A stretch of DNA of 64,000 nt from an uncultured Eubacteriales bacterium (GCA_934454125.1 CAKSFA010000007.1:1-64000), one strand, 5' to 3'. Shown: positions 52,228 to 61,319, counted from the stretch's first letter. The notes: generated by a model from the letters alone, not told the origin. Numbers and translations are program-made.

Positions 52228-52509
52228 TCACCTACCTCGAACTTCGTATTTCAGTAAATGTTCTAATTTACGATACAATCCGTTTGCAGCAACATACATT
52301 GTGCCGCATTGCGCACAAGAATACAAATCCATCTCTGTTTCCCGATCTGCAAACGGATCGTAAGCAGTAATATACAAATTTAGCGAGCAACAAAATGCCG
52401 GCTTTGCACAGCAACCAGAAAGCGAAACAAAATCCTTCTGTTTAAACAGATGCAACTGATAAGGACTGTCAGCCACAGGGTGCTGCGGTTTTGTATGATT
52501 CGATTGCAT
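52228..52509 (-). CDS. Small Cys-rich hypothetical protein
   Basis: 93 residues with six Cys: a cluster GCCAKPAFCC and a CxxC pair (YSCAQCGTMYVAANG) that could form a zinc or iron site. GAGGTGA precedes the ATG by six bases. First gene of the unit with apbE, which starts two bases after its stop. No family recognised. Its first bases overlap the region upstream of sigG on the other strand. Confidence 0.65.
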   Translation of the reverse strand: MQSNHTKPQHPVADSPYQLHLFKQKDFVSLSGCCAKPAFCCSLNLYITAYDPFADRETEMDLYSCAQCGTMYVAANGLYRKLEHLLKYEVRGR

Positions 52510-52651
52510 GCGGATTCACCTCGAAAAATGTTGTTATTTATTATACAATAATCCCCGGACAGGAACAAGCCCTTTGCGGGATTTTAAAATCTGCATGAAT
52601 CCGATTTGCAGTGGCAATACTGAAACTGTTGCTGCGAAGGAGGAATCGGAT

Positions 52652-53422
52652 TTGCAATACAACAAGGTGGAGATTTGTGGCGTAAATACCGCCAAACTGA
52701 AAGTTCTTAGCGAAAAAGAAAAAACAGAACTGCTCAAAAAAGCGCAAGCGGGTGATAAATCTGCAAGAGAAGCGTTAATTAACGGCAATTTGCGGCTGGT
52801 GCTCAGTGTCATTCAGCGTTTTACCAATCGCGGTGAAAATCCAGACGATTTATTTCAGGTAGGCTGCATTGGTCTGATGAAGGCCATTGATAATTTTGAC
52901 ATTACACAGCAGGTGCGCTTTTCCACCTATGGCGTTCCAATGATCATCGGTGAAATACGGCGCTATTTACGGGATAACAATACGGTGAGAGTCAGTCGCT
53001 CCATGCGAGACACCGCTTATAAGGCAATGCAGGAAAAGGAGCGGTTGACTGCGAAAAACGGCAAGGAGCCTTCGGTAGAAGAAATTGCAAAGGGATTGGG
53101 ATTGCGGCGGGAAGATGTAGTACTAGCGCTGGAATCAATTGTAGAACCGATTTCTTTATACGAACCAATTTTTTCAGACGGTGGAGACACGATCTATGTA
53201 ATGGATCAGGTTGGAGATAAAAATGATGACAAAAACTGGTTGGATGAAATCGCCCTGAAAGAAGCGATGAATGATTTAAGCGATCGTGAAAAGCGTATTA
53301 TGGCCATGCGTTTTTTTCAGGGAAAAACGCAGATGGAGGTTGCCTGTGAAATTGGAATCAGTCAAGCGCAGGTTTCTCGTCTGGAAAAATGTGCTTTGCA
53401 TAAAATTAAAAACGACCTGTAA
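52652..53422 (+). CDS. sigG: Sporulation sigma factor SigG
   Basis: 256 residues, matching SigG length. The start is a TTG at 52652 after AAGGAGG, giving MQYNKVEICGVNTAKLKVLS, the conserved SigG N-terminus. Region 2 (NGNLRLVLSVIQRFTNRGENPDDLFQVGCIGLMKAIDNFD), FSTYGVPMIIGEIRRYLRDNNTVRVSR and region 4.2 (TQMEVACEIGISQAQVSRLEK) are intact. It is the late forespore sigma. In Bacillus it directly follows spoIIGA-sigE; here those genes lie 3-5 kb away on the opposite strand. Confidence 0.97.
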   Translation: MQYNKVEICGVNTAKLKVLSEKEKTELLKKAQAGDKSAREALINGNLRLVLSVIQRFTNRGENPDDLFQVGCIGLMKAIDNFDITQQVRFSTYGVPMIIGEIRRYLRDNNTVRVSRSMRDTAYKAMQEKERLTAKNGKEPSVEEIAKGLGLRREDVVLALESIVEPISLYEPIFSDGGDTIYVMDQVGDKNDDKNWLDEIALKEAMNDLSDREKRIMAMRFFQGKTQMEVACEIGISQAQVSRLEKCALHKIKNDL

Positions 53423-53424
53423 CT

Positions 53425-53452
53425 ACGGGGAGCAGCTTGCTCTCCGCTTTTT
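53425..53452 (+). terminator. Terminator of sigG
   Basis: Nine-base stem CGGGGAGCA/TGCTCTCCG with one G-T pair, three-base loop and five T. Confidence 0.8.
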
Positions 53453-53461
53453 GTATATTAC

Positions 53462-53490
53462 TTGCCTATTGGTCGGCAATTTGCTACACT
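53462..53490 (+). promoter_or_regulatory. Promoter of cca
   Basis: TTGCCT (53462-53467), 17 bases, TACACT (53485-53490). Confidence 0.6.
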
Positions 53491-53531
53491 GATGGTATCG
53501 CAAAAGCTACAAAATGCAAGGAGGTGAGCAG

Positions 53532-54863
53532 ATGAAAATCAAGATACCGCCGTCAGTTCTGTTTACACTGACAAAACTGGAAGAAAATGGTCATGAGGCA
53601 TATCTTGTTGGAGGGTGTGTGCGCGATGTATTGTTGGGCAAAGAGCCACAAGACTGGGACATTACCACCTCTGCCCTACCACAGCAAATAAAAGCTATCT
53701 TTCGCAATACACCAGTAATTGAAACCGGCATTACGCACGGCACGGTAACCGTAATCCAAGATCATATGCCGATGGAAATTACCACTTATCGCATTGACGG
53801 TGCATATATTAAGCATCGAAAGCCTGAAAAAGTAGCCTTTGGAGTATCCTTAAATGAGGATCTTGCCCGGCGTGATTTTACAGTTAATGCAATGGCTTAC
53901 CACCCGTTAAAAGGACTGATCGATCCCTTTGATGGTAGCATAGATCTGCAAAATAAAATGCTGCGGTGTGTTGGAGTTGCACAACAACGTTTTGAGGAAG
54001 ATGCATTGCGAATTTTGCGTGCATTACGCTTTTCTGCTGTATTGGGTTTTTCGATTGAGCAAAAAACCGCACAAGCATTATTAACTCAAAAAGAATTGTT
54101 GAGGCAGATTGCCGCCGAACGAGTACAGCAAGAACTAATCAGGCTATTGTGTGGTGCATATTGTGCTCCAGTATTGCGGCAATATTATCCAATTTTATCA
54201 GTTTGGGTACCAGAAATATTGCCAATGGTGAGGTTTGATCAACATACACCGTATCACGCATTCGACGTTTGGGAGCATACGATACGAACAGTGGAAGCTG
54301 TTACTCCCTCTCCTATATTACGGTTGACAATGCTGTTGCACGACAGCGGCAAACCCGCAACTTTCAGCATGGATGATTCAGGCACTGGTCATTTTCATGG
54401 TCACGGTGCAGTCAGCACCGAGTTAGCACAGCAGGTTTTAAAACGCCTGAAATGTAGCAATGTTTTGCAAAAAGAGGTATGCACACTGGTAAAATATCAC
54501 GACATTCGTTATGAATGCACACCTATTTGGATCAAACATCAACTAAGAAAGTTTGGCAGTACGCGCTTTTTACAGTTGTTAGAGGTGCATAGAGCCGATA
54601 TTTCCGGGCAAAATCCAACATTACTTCATCGGTTAGAGACACTGGCATACTGCAAACAACTCACCGAAGAATTGTTGGCACAACCACATTGTATTACCGT
54701 ACATGATTTGACAATCAACGGCAATGATCTGCAAAAGATTGGCATACCATCGGGAAAAACAATGGGAACGCTGTTGCAGAAATTGCTGGACGCCGTAATA
54801 AATGAGCAATGTGAAAATAACCGAGAAGCACTGTTGCAATATGCAAAAAAAGTACAAATTTGA
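53532..54863 (+). CDS. cca: CCA-adding tRNA nucleotidyltransferase with HD domain
   Basis: 443 residues. Class II nucleotidyltransferase head VGGCVRDVLLGKEPQDWDITT with the DxD metal pair, then RRDFTVNAMAY and EEDALRILRALRF. A C-terminal HD-type domain has LLHDSGK and HFHGHG. It repairs or adds the CCA end of tRNA; whether it adds all three bases or only A or CC cannot be told here. ATG 53532 follows AAGGAGGTGAG. Confidence 0.95.
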   Translation: MKIKIPPSVLFTLTKLEENGHEAYLVGGCVRDVLLGKEPQDWDITTSALPQQIKAIFRNTPVIETGITHGTVTVIQDHMPMEITTYRIDGAYIKHRKPEKVAFGVSLNEDLARRDFTVNAMAYHPLKGLIDPFDGSIDLQNKMLRCVGVAQQRFEEDALRILRALRFSAVLGFSIEQKTAQALLTQKELLRQIAAERVQQELIRLLCGAYCAPVLRQYYPILSVWVPEILPMVRFDQHTPYHAFDVWEHTIRTVEAVTPSPILRLTMLLHDSGKPATFSMDDSGTGHFHGHGAVSTELAQQVLKRLKCSNVLQKEVCTLVKYHDIRYECTPIWIKHQLRKFGSTRFLQLLEVHRADISGQNPTLLHRLETLAYCKQLTEELLAQPHCITVHDLTINGNDLQKIGIPSGKTMGTLLQKLLDAVINEQCENNREALLQYAKKVQI

Positions 54864-54889
54864 CAGAAATACCAAGATTGCAGTACACT
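54860..54889 (+). promoter_or_regulatory. Promoter of cardiolipin synthase
   Basis: TTGACA (54860-54865) overlaps the cca stop codon; an 18-base spacer and TACACT (54884-54889) follow. Confidence 0.65.
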
Positions 54890-54925
54890 GTACCGTAAGA
54901 AATTTTGCAGAAAGGAGGCGTGAAT

Positions 54926-56473
54926 TTGACCAAATTATTCGGTAAATTCTTCAAACTGCTATTTAGCAGACTTTGTCTGGTCGGTATGACAATCTTAATC
55001 CAAATCATTTTAATCATCGCATTGATTTTCTATTTTAGTAATTATTATTTTTATGTGTATGCATTTTTTACAACAATCAGTATCATTGCAGTACTATGGA
55101 TTTTAAATGACCGCATCAATCCCGCCTATAAGATTGTCTGGATTTTACCAATCGTTATTTTTCCGATGTTTGGCGGTTTATTTTATCTGTTTTTTGGCAG
55201 AAACAAGGCCAGTCACCGCACCAAGAAAAAACTGCGCAGCATCGGCAGTAAAATGGAAAGCAACCTGCACCAAAATCCTCAAACTTTTTCCCATCTGCAA
55301 GCCACCGAACTAAGTGCTGCAAATCAATCAAAATACATGACTGCGTACTCCGGGTGCCCAGTATTTCAAAATACACAAACAGCATATCTGCGCATTGGTG
55401 AAGAAAAGTTTGCCCGCCTATGCAGAGAACTGGAACATGCCCAGCGCTATATTTTTCTAGAATACTTTATCATTCAAGAAGGTATTATGTGGAATACCAT
55501 CCTGGAAATTTTAGTACGCAAGGTACAGCAAGGGGTTGATGTGCGCGTGATTTATGATGATGTGGGCTGTCTGCGCACATTACCGTTGGGATATGAAAAA
55601 CAACTGAATGCACTAGGAATTCAGTGCTATGTATTCAATCCATTTGTACCAGTACTTTCTACACAGTTAAATAACCGTGATCACCGCAAAATTGCTGTAA
55701 TTGACGGGCACACAGCGTTTACTGGAGGTATCAATCTGGCAGACGAATATATCAACGCCGTTGAACGCTTTGGTCACTGGAAAGACACTGCTATTGTTGT
55801 TCAGGGGCAGGCTGCTTGGAGTTTTACCGTGATGTTTCTTTCGTTATGGAACTATCTAAGTGGTGGAAATGAAGACTTCACACAATATCTACCAGATTCG
55901 CAGAGTCTCGCGCAATTTCAAAGCAGTGGTTACGTACAGCCATATGCAGATAGTCCATTGGGATACGAAGCAGTCGGCGAAAATGTATATTTAAATCTCA
56001 TCGGAGCAGCAGAACGCTATGTTTATATTACAACTCCATATCTGATTTTGGATAATGAAATGCAAACGGCACTGTGCAACGCAGCCAAACGCGGTATTGA
56101 TGTACGTATTATCACTCCACATATTCCAGATAAGTGGTATGTGCATGCAGTTACACGTGCAAACTATCAGATACTGATAGAAAGCGGTGTGAAAATCTTT
56201 GAATATCTACCAGGATTTATTCATGGAAAAACTTTTGCAGTAGATGACAAATTTGCAACAGTAGGCACAATCAACCTAGATTACCGTAGCTTGTATTTAC
56301 ATTTTGAATGCGGTGTTTGGCTTTACCATTGCAACAGCGTATTCGAGGTGAAAGAAGACTTTCTGCAAACACAAAAAATGTGCCAGAAAATCACGCTTGC
56401 CGCATGCAAAGCTGTACCATGGTATATACGATTGGGACGTTCACTGTTACGTATTTTTGCCCCTATCTTATAA
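54926..56473 (+). CDS. cls: Cardiolipin synthase, phospholipase D family
   Basis: 515 residues. Two N-terminal membrane helices (about 20-70) are followed by two PLD motifs: NNRDHRKIAVIDGHTAFTGG (HxK with Lys and Asp) and GFIHGKTFAVDDKFATVGT. It condenses phosphatidylglycerol to cardiolipin. TTG 54926, seven bases after AAGGAGG, is the preferred start; a GTG two codons earlier is too close to the site. Its position between cca and the sporulation sigma genes is probably incidental. Confidence 0.95.
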   Translation: MTKLFGKFFKLLFSRLCLVGMTILIQIILIIALIFYFSNYYFYVYAFFTTISIIAVLWILNDRINPAYKIVWILPIVIFPMFGGLFYLFFGRNKASHRTKKKLRSIGSKMESNLHQNPQTFSHLQATELSAANQSKYMTAYSGCPVFQNTQTAYLRIGEEKFARLCRELEHAQRYIFLEYFIIQEGIMWNTILEILVRKVQQGVDVRVIYDDVGCLRTLPLGYEKQLNALGIQCYVFNPFVPVLSTQLNNRDHRKIAVIDGHTAFTGGINLADEYINAVERFGHWKDTAIVVQGQAAWSFTVMFLSLWNYLSGGNEDFTQYLPDSQSLAQFQSSGYVQPYADSPLGYEAVGENVYLNLIGAAERYVYITTPYLILDNEMQTALCNAAKRGIDVRIITPHIPDKWYVHAVTRANYQILIESGVKIFEYLPGFIHGKTFAVDDKFATVGTINLDYRSLYLHFECGVWLYHCNSVFEVKEDFLQTQKMCQKITLAACKAVPWYIRLGRSLLRIFAPIL

Positions 56474-56502
56474 AAAAGAGACCCAAAACGGTCTCTTTTT
56501 TA
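56472..56502. terminator. Bidirectional terminator between cls and sigE
   Basis: Stem AAAAAGAGACC/GGTCTCTTTTT with six-base loop, between convergent genes. Confidence 0.9.
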
Positions 56503-57219
56503 TCCCACACGCTCTAAATCTTTTTTCAGACGCTCCATAATACGCTTTTCCAGTCGTGATATGTATGATTGTGAAATACCCAGCGTATCAGCAACCTCCT
56601 TTTGTGTATGCTCGCTCTCTTCATTTAAACCAAAACGCAGTTGCATAATCTTTTTTTCACGCTGTGATAAGTTAGAAACAGCTGCCAAGAGTAAATCTCG
56701 CTCAACTTGTTTTTCAATATTTTGATTGACCAGATTCGGGTCACTGCCCAAAACGTCAGAAAGTAGCAGTTCGTTACCGTCCCAATCGACATTCAGCGGA
56801 TCATCAATTGAAATTTCGTGCCGCAATTGCGCACTTTTACGTAGATACATTAAAATCTCATTTTCTATGCAACGCGAAGCATAAGTAGCCAATTTGATGT
56901 TGCGCTCAGGGCAAAAAGTATTAACTGCTTTAATCAATCCAATCGTACCAATTGAAATCAAATCCTCAACCCCAGCAAAACCTGATTCGAATTTTTTTGA
57001 GATATAAACCACCAAACGTAAATTATGGGTAATCAACGGCTCTCTGGCTCCTTTTACATTCTTACGAATGTTTTCCATCACCTGAGCTTCTTCCTCTGCT
57101 GTGAGTGGCGCAGGTAGCGTTTCTGGGCCATTAATATAATGGATTACCTGTCGTGTATGCTTAAGCCAATATCTCAATAAAATTTGTACCCACTTCATAT
57201 GAAAAAAGAATGATTTCAT
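56500..57219 (-). CDS. sigE: Sporulation sigma factor SigE (pro-protein)
   Basis: 239 residues. The first 25-30 residues (MKSFFFHMKWVQILLRYWLK) are the amphipathic pro-sequence that keeps pro-SigE membrane-bound until SpoIIGA cleaves it. Region 2 (NLRLVVYISKKFESGFAGVEDLISIGTIGLIKAVNTF) and region 4 (TQKEVADTLGISQSYISRLEKRI) are intact. Early mother-cell sigma. ATGA overlap with spoIIGA. Confidence 0.98.
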   Translation of the reverse strand: MKSFFFHMKWVQILLRYWLKHTRQVIHYINGPETLPAPLTAEEEAQVMENIRKNVKGAREPLITHNLRLVVYISKKFESGFAGVEDLISIGTIGLIKAVNTFCPERNIKLATYASRCIENEILMYLRKSAQLRHEISIDDPLNVDWDGNELLLSDVLGSDPNLVNQNIEKQVERDLLLAAVSNLSQREKKIMQLRFGLNEESEHTQKEVADTLGISQSYISRLEKRIMERLKKDLERVG

Positions 57220-58127
57220 CTACTGTTCCTCCCTGTTGCAATTTCTTTGCTTTGCATAAATACTTGTGGATTAAGTAAGGCCTCAAAACCATCCCCTGTA
57301 ATTTTTTCTTTGCAGACGGCAACATAAACCTCGCATACCTCCCACCGCTTTTTACCTGCAATGATTGTTACGTGCTCCGGTGCAAATGCCGGCAGCACAC
57401 CAGTTCCAGAAACTGTTTGAAATGGTACCATGCGAATACGTGGAAACGCTTTTTGCTCTGTAAATGTACTACTGTAACTCCATTCCTCCTGTGCAAAGAA
57501 CACCTGTTCTTCCTCCGTAAACAACGGTAACAGTACAGTTAGCTCCATTACCAGAACCGGAGAATGTGAAAACGGTTCTACCAATGTGTTTCCGGTATCA
57601 ATTTTCGCATCGCAAGTTATACTTTTTCCATGAAACGATACAGTCACAACACAACACCCCGATACCTCCTGCTTGCCAATAAAACGATAAATCAGACGAA
57701 TCACCACATAACAAACTGCCGTAGCACCAATCAATAAAAGTGGCGAGATATTAAAATATACTACTGCGTTCTTTACGATCACTCCCTGTGGTGCAGCAAA
57801 ATGCCATAGGGCTGCCATAAAACCTGCAAACGCAAAATTCATCAGATAAAAGCAAGCAAGCGCCTTAAAAAAGCGTTTTGTTCCCTCCCAGGGAAATGAT
57901 GCAACAATCAATGAAGCAGACATCAATAACTTCATCAGGAAAGACAGTAGGACTGGTAATGTCGGTAAAAACATAACCAATGCATATACCGCACCCAGCA
58001 CAGCACCAACCAAAATACGCAGACGTATACGCCGAATGGATAAAAATTTTGCAGTTGCCAGCAGTAAAAAATAATTGATAAAAATATTAACTGCCAGCAA
58101 TATATCAATATAAACAGTTTGCGTCAC
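57216..58127 (-). CDS. spoIIGA: Sigma-E processing peptidase SpoIIGA
   Basis: 303 residues. Five membrane helices in the first 160 residues, then a cytoplasmic aspartic-protease domain with the active-site motif CDAKIDTGNTLVEP (Asp near residue 183). It cleaves pro-SigE after forespore signalling. GTG start at 58127 close behind a GGGGGGAG stretch. The signalling partner spoIIR is not in the window. Confidence 0.95.
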   Translation of the reverse strand: MTQTVYIDILLAVNIFINYFLLLATAKFLSIRRIRLRILVGAVLGAVYALVMFLPTLPVLLSFLMKLLMSASLIVASFPWEGTKRFFKALACFYLMNFAFAGFMAALWHFAAPQGVIVKNAVVYFNISPLLLIGATAVCYVVIRLIYRFIGKQEVSGCCVVTVSFHGKSITCDAKIDTGNTLVEPFSHSPVLVMELTVLLPLFTEEEQVFFAQEEWSYSSTFTEQKAFPRIRMVPFQTVSGTGVLPAFAPEHVTIIAGKKRWEVCEVYVAVCKEKITGDGFEALLNPQVFMQSKEIATGRNSR

Positions 58128-58203
58128 ACACTCCCCCCTTGTTGCAGTTATATCCTCATTATAGCGGTTGGAGAAATATCATTCTGTCGGAAAGTGTTCG
58201 CAT

Positions 58204-58240
58204 AAAAAAACGGTATGAAGGGCTTCTTCATACCGTTTGC
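58204..58240 (-). terminator. Terminator of the small coat-gene unit
   Basis: Stem AAACGGTATGAAG/CTTCATACCGTTT; the T run is on the minus strand, so it ends the leftward unit. Confidence 0.8.
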
Positions 58241-58250
58241 TGTAAAATGT

Positions 58251-58514
58251 TTAAAGCGGCTGATTTTCGTACTTTCGTTTTGTATGCAAGATCGCTTGTT
58301 TATCTGCAGCGGTTAAACTCCAACCTCTGTTTTTTAACTGATCGAAAAGTTCAGTCTGTATCTGATGCTCCTGATTGAGCAAATCCAGCACTGTATCACG
58401 CACTGTAACGCCACTACACACATTTGCAAATGCATTGTATGCCGTTGTCATTTCTTGCTGTTTTTGTATCAATTCTGCAAAAATATCAGATGCATTTATT
58501 GTCTGTTTTTTCAT
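58251..58514 (-). CDS. Small spore coat-like protein (CotF-related)
   Basis: 87 residues, all helical: ASDIFAELIQKQQEMTTAYNAFANVC then VTVRDTVLDLLNQEHQIQTELFDQLKNRGW. The pattern (paired helices with QEHQIQ and a WY-type ending) resembles CotF/COG5577 coat proteins of Clostridia, which occur as pairs of small genes. ATGA overlap with the gene upstream. Assignment by resemblance only. Confidence 0.7.
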   Translation of the reverse strand: MKKQTINASDIFAELIQKQQEMTTAYNAFANVCSGVTVRDTVLDLLNQEHQIQTELFDQLKNRGWSLTAADKQAILHTKRKYENQPL

Positions 58515-58705
58515 GCTTTATTTCCTTCCTGCAATAGATTTAACAAAGCCTGAAAGTGCTCGCGATGCTTGCCGGCCATCTGCTCACATTGTTTTTTTAT
58601 TTCAGGGTCATTGCACTGTTTTGCATATTCTTTATTCTGTTCAACCAATATCTGTTCTGCTTTTAACTGTTCCTGAATAGCTGATAATTCTTGTGTTGTC
58701 AGCAT
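58511..58705 (-). CDS. Small helical protein, coat-like partner
   Basis: 64 residues from ATG 58705 after AAAGGAGC. Sequence LTTQELSAIQEQLKAEQILVEQNKEYAKQCNDPEIKKQC is the first half of a ferritin-like four-helix pattern seen in CotF-type proteins; the following gene supplies similar helices. Probably expressed late in sporulation, by analogy. Confidence 0.65.
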   Translation of the reverse strand: MLTTQELSAIQEQLKAEQILVEQNKEYAKQCNDPEIKKQCEQMAGKHREHFQALLNLLQEGNKA

Positions 58706-58739
58706 ATATTTTGCTCCTTTGTTCAATGCGATGAGGCGT

Positions 58740-59111
58740 CTATGTAGCCTGTTGCATCGCATAATTTACACTTAATCCAAAACTGATTGAAAGCGCCTGA
58801 TCAATTTGCAGCATGTCGTTTGCACCCAAACGTCCCATGTGTTCTTTCAGTCTGTGTTTATCAATGGTGCGGATTTGTTCTAGTAGTACGATAGAATCTC
58901 GTGTAAGCCCAGTGTTCTGCGCTTGCAATGTAATGTGTGTTGGCAAATTTGCTTTGGCCTGCCGACTGGTAATGGCAGCAGCGATAACGGTTGGACTAAA
59001 ACGGTTGCCAACATCGTTCTGGACAATCAACACTGGCCGAATTCCACCTTGCTCTGAACCAACCACCGGACTGAGGTCGGCATAAAAAATATCTCCTCTT
59101 TTGATATTCAA
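58740..59111 (-). CDS. ndoA: EndoA/MazF-type endoribonuclease toxin
   Basis: 123 residues. PemK/MazF fold: IKRGDIFYADLSPVVGSEQGGIRPVLIVQNDVGNRFSPTVIAAAITS with the catalytic Arg (RPV) and Thr/Ser (AAITS) positions. In Bacillus NdoA cuts mRNA at UACAU. The start is uncertain: TTG 59111 gives the family-typical MNIKRGD and lies ten bases after GGAG; GTG 59120 and ATG 59129 are alternatives. No ndoAI/mazE antitoxin gene precedes it, unlike the usual alr-ndoAI-ndoA order. Confidence 0.93.
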   Translation of the reverse strand: MNIKRGDIFYADLSPVVGSEQGGIRPVLIVQNDVGNRFSPTVIAAAITSRQAKANLPTHITLQAQNTGLTRDSIVLLEQIRTIDKHRLKEHMGRLGANDMLQIDQALSISFGLSVNYAMQQAT

Positions 59112-59206
59112 GATTTTCACACTCCGCATTCTGAATTCTTAAAATAATCGGGTTACACTGTTATCGTTGCCCAAAATGGCAGTTTTTAATCAAAAAGCAA
59201 AAAATA

Positions 59207-59222
59207 ATTTAGCGCTCTAAAT
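59207..59222. promoter_or_regulatory. Palindrome upstream of the EndoA gene
   Basis: ATTTAG-CGCT-CTAAAT inverted repeat in the gap before ndoA. It could be an operator; evidence is only the symmetry and position. Confidence 0.25.
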
Positions 59223-59272
59223 CTATAGTATTATTTTTGAGGCGTTTTGCTTATATTTACAAACAATATAAT

Positions 59273-59305
59273 AAAAAAACATACGCTTTCACGTATGTTT
59301 TTTAT
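59273..59305 (-). terminator. Terminator after the lipoprotein gene
   Basis: Stem AAAAACATACG/CGTATGTTTTT with a six-base loop at the end of the leftward lipoprotein gene. Confidence 0.85.
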
Positions 59306-59796
59306 GAAAATATCAACTTATATTCTATAATATCCAGCGTTTGCAAAGTACCTTGGGTATTGACTGTTCCTGTAAAAGAAATACCGTTTGCAGTTGTACC
59401 GGTAAATCCCGCACCGGTATATTCAAGTGCTATTGACTGCTTCTGCACCACATCAAACACAGCAGCAAGATAAGCAAACCAACTTTGCTCTGGGAGTAAA
59501 CCCTCACTCTCCAACCCATTCATTGAAATGGAAAGCACATCGCTGCGCGCAATAAAAGACAACCCGCTGATTTCTTGCGGTGATGCCACATGGACAGTAA
59601 GCAAGGTATCCTGGTAGGTAAGATCTCCGGTCAATAGCATCTGATCTGTTTGCTGCACCGTTAATCGCCCCTGCGTTGGTAACTCTATGGTATCTGTACG
59701 CAACACAGTACCATTGTTGGCCGTACAACCCACTGCAAACAAACACCATATAAAAACCAGTACACCATATATACAAGCATGAATTGCTATTTTCAA
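59302..59796 (-). CDS. Small lipoprotein of unknown function
   Basis: 164 residues. Signal peptide YGVLVFIWCLFAVGC with lipobox Cys24, then a beta-rich domain (LTVQQTDQMLLTGDLTYQDTLLTVHV). ATGA overlap with nnrD, so co-transcribed. In Bacillus a lipoprotein gene (ydcC) also sits between acpS/nnr-type genes and alr-ndoA, but I cannot assert homology. Confidence 0.8.
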   Translation of the reverse strand: MKIAIHACIYGVLVFIWCLFAVGCTANNGTVLRTDTIELPTQGRLTVQQTDQMLLTGDLTYQDTLLTVHVASPQEISGLSFIARSDVLSISMNGLESEGLLPEQSWFAYLAAVFDVVQKQSIALEYTGAGFTGTTANGISFTGTVNTQGTLQTLDIIEYKLIFS

Positions 59797-61319
59797 ATAA
59801 TATCACCCGATTTCTCCATTTCCAAAAAAATCTGTGGTAGTGTATCCAATAAGTCAGTGGGCAACATAGCTGTTTGAGATAAGCGCTGTGCACAACAGTC
59901 ACCTGCCCTGCCATGTATCCAGACCGCTGTTTCGGCCGCTTTCTCCGGTGTTTGCCCCTGTGCCAATAGTGCGCCTATCATACCTGCCAACACATCTCCG
60001 CTGCCTCCCTTTGCCATTCCGGCGTTGCCTGTTGTATTTACTGCAACACTGCCATCTGCACCTGCAATCACGGTGCCTGCACCTTTTAATACTACAGTTA
60101 CACGATGCTCTATAGCAAAACTCTGAGCAATTTGCAAACGGTTTGCTTGCACTTGCTGCACGGTTGTTTTGCACAAACGTGCCATTTCTCCAGGGTGCGG
60201 CGTTAAAACAATCGGCACTGCAGCAGTTTTAAGCAACTCCGGTGTTGCTGCCAATAGATTTAACGCATCAGCATCTAGCACAAGAGGACACTGCGCAAAC
60301 TGCAGCACGAATTCCAAAAGAACTCTTGACTGCTGTGTTGTACCCAAACCGCAGCCAATAACACACGCCGTCGCTTTTTGTAATGCAGGCAACAGTTCTT
60401 CTAATTCACATGGTTGCTGTAACACGGTATAGATAGGCTCCGGCAAATAACCTGCTACAATCGGGTATATCTCTTGTGAAAGCGCCAAATGCACGATTCC
60501 AGTTCCACACCGTAAAGCAGCTTTTGCACACATCACTGCCGCTCCTGACATCCCCATGCTACCACAAACACATAGCAAATATCCGTAATTACCTTTATGA
60601 CTATTGGTATCACGCGGCGAAAATATTTCTGCCGAGCACTCTGTAAGCACACCGACAGCTGCTGGCTGTGCATCAGTCAAGTACTCTGGAATACCGACAT
60701 CTACAAGTTCAATTTTACCACACAACGTTTTGGTCGGAAATAAAACATGCGCTGGTTTGAGCGCCGTAAATGTAACCGTAATGTCTGCCTTAAAGCAAAG
60801 GTCAGATACTGTGCCGATATCACAATTGATTCCACTGGGCAAATCTGCTGCAATACGCAGTGCCTTGCTCGCGTTAGCCGTTTTCAACAGTTTGGCAATC
60901 TCTTTGCTGGGCTGCCCATAAAACCCAATACCATAAATACAATCTACAATTATATCTGCTTGATGCAACCATCGATATGCTTTATCTGGTTCAATCTGCA
61001 AATGACACACAGGTACAACTATCTCATTTAACTTACCATACACTTCTTGTGCAAGTTTCGTTTGTGGCAAACCATCTACCAGAATTATAGAAACAGAGCT
61101 CCCCGAAATAGCAAGCTGCTTTGCGGAAACAAAGCCGTCTCCACCATTGTTTCCCTTGCCACAAAGTATCACAATACTACCGGTTTTATTTTGACACTGG
61201 CGTTGTACGCAATCTGCCAAAGCACATCCAGCACGCTCCATCAATGTATTATAAGAGATCCCTTCTAAAACAGCTTTTTGTTCCAATTCCCGCATTTGTG
61301 CACTACTAAACGCCTTCAT
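59793..61319 (-). CDS. nnrD: Bifunctional NAD(P)HX epimerase/dehydratase
   Basis: 508 residues, two fused repair enzymes. The N-terminal epimerase (YjeF_N) has CGKGNNGGDGFVSAKQL. The C-terminal ADP-dependent dehydratase (ribokinase-like) has VLTPHPGEMARL and the catalytic NTTGNAGMAKGGSGDVLAGMI. It repairs hydrated NADH and NADPH. The gene starts 440 bases upstream of pheS on the opposite strand. Confidence 0.97.
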   Translation of the reverse strand: MKAFSSAQMRELEQKAVLEGISYNTLMERAGCALADCVQRQCQNKTGSIVILCGKGNNGGDGFVSAKQLAISGSSVSIILVDGLPQTKLAQEVYGKLNEIVVPVCHLQIEPDKAYRWLHQADIIVDCIYGIGFYGQPSKEIAKLLKTANASKALRIAADLPSGINCDIGTVSDLCFKADITVTFTALKPAHVLFPTKTLCGKIELVDVGIPEYLTDAQPAAVGVLTECSAEIFSPRDTNSHKGNYGYLLCVCGSMGMSGAAVMCAKAALRCGTGIVHLALSQEIYPIVAGYLPEPIYTVLQQPCELEELLPALQKATACVIGCGLGTTQQSRVLLEFVLQFAQCPLVLDADALNLLAATPELLKTAAVPIVLTPHPGEMARLCKTTVQQVQANRLQIAQSFAIEHRVTVVLKGAGTVIAGADGSVAVNTTGNAGMAKGGSGDVLAGMIGALLAQGQTPEKAAETAVWIHGRAGDCCAQRLSQTAMLPTDLLDTLPQIFLEMEKSGDII

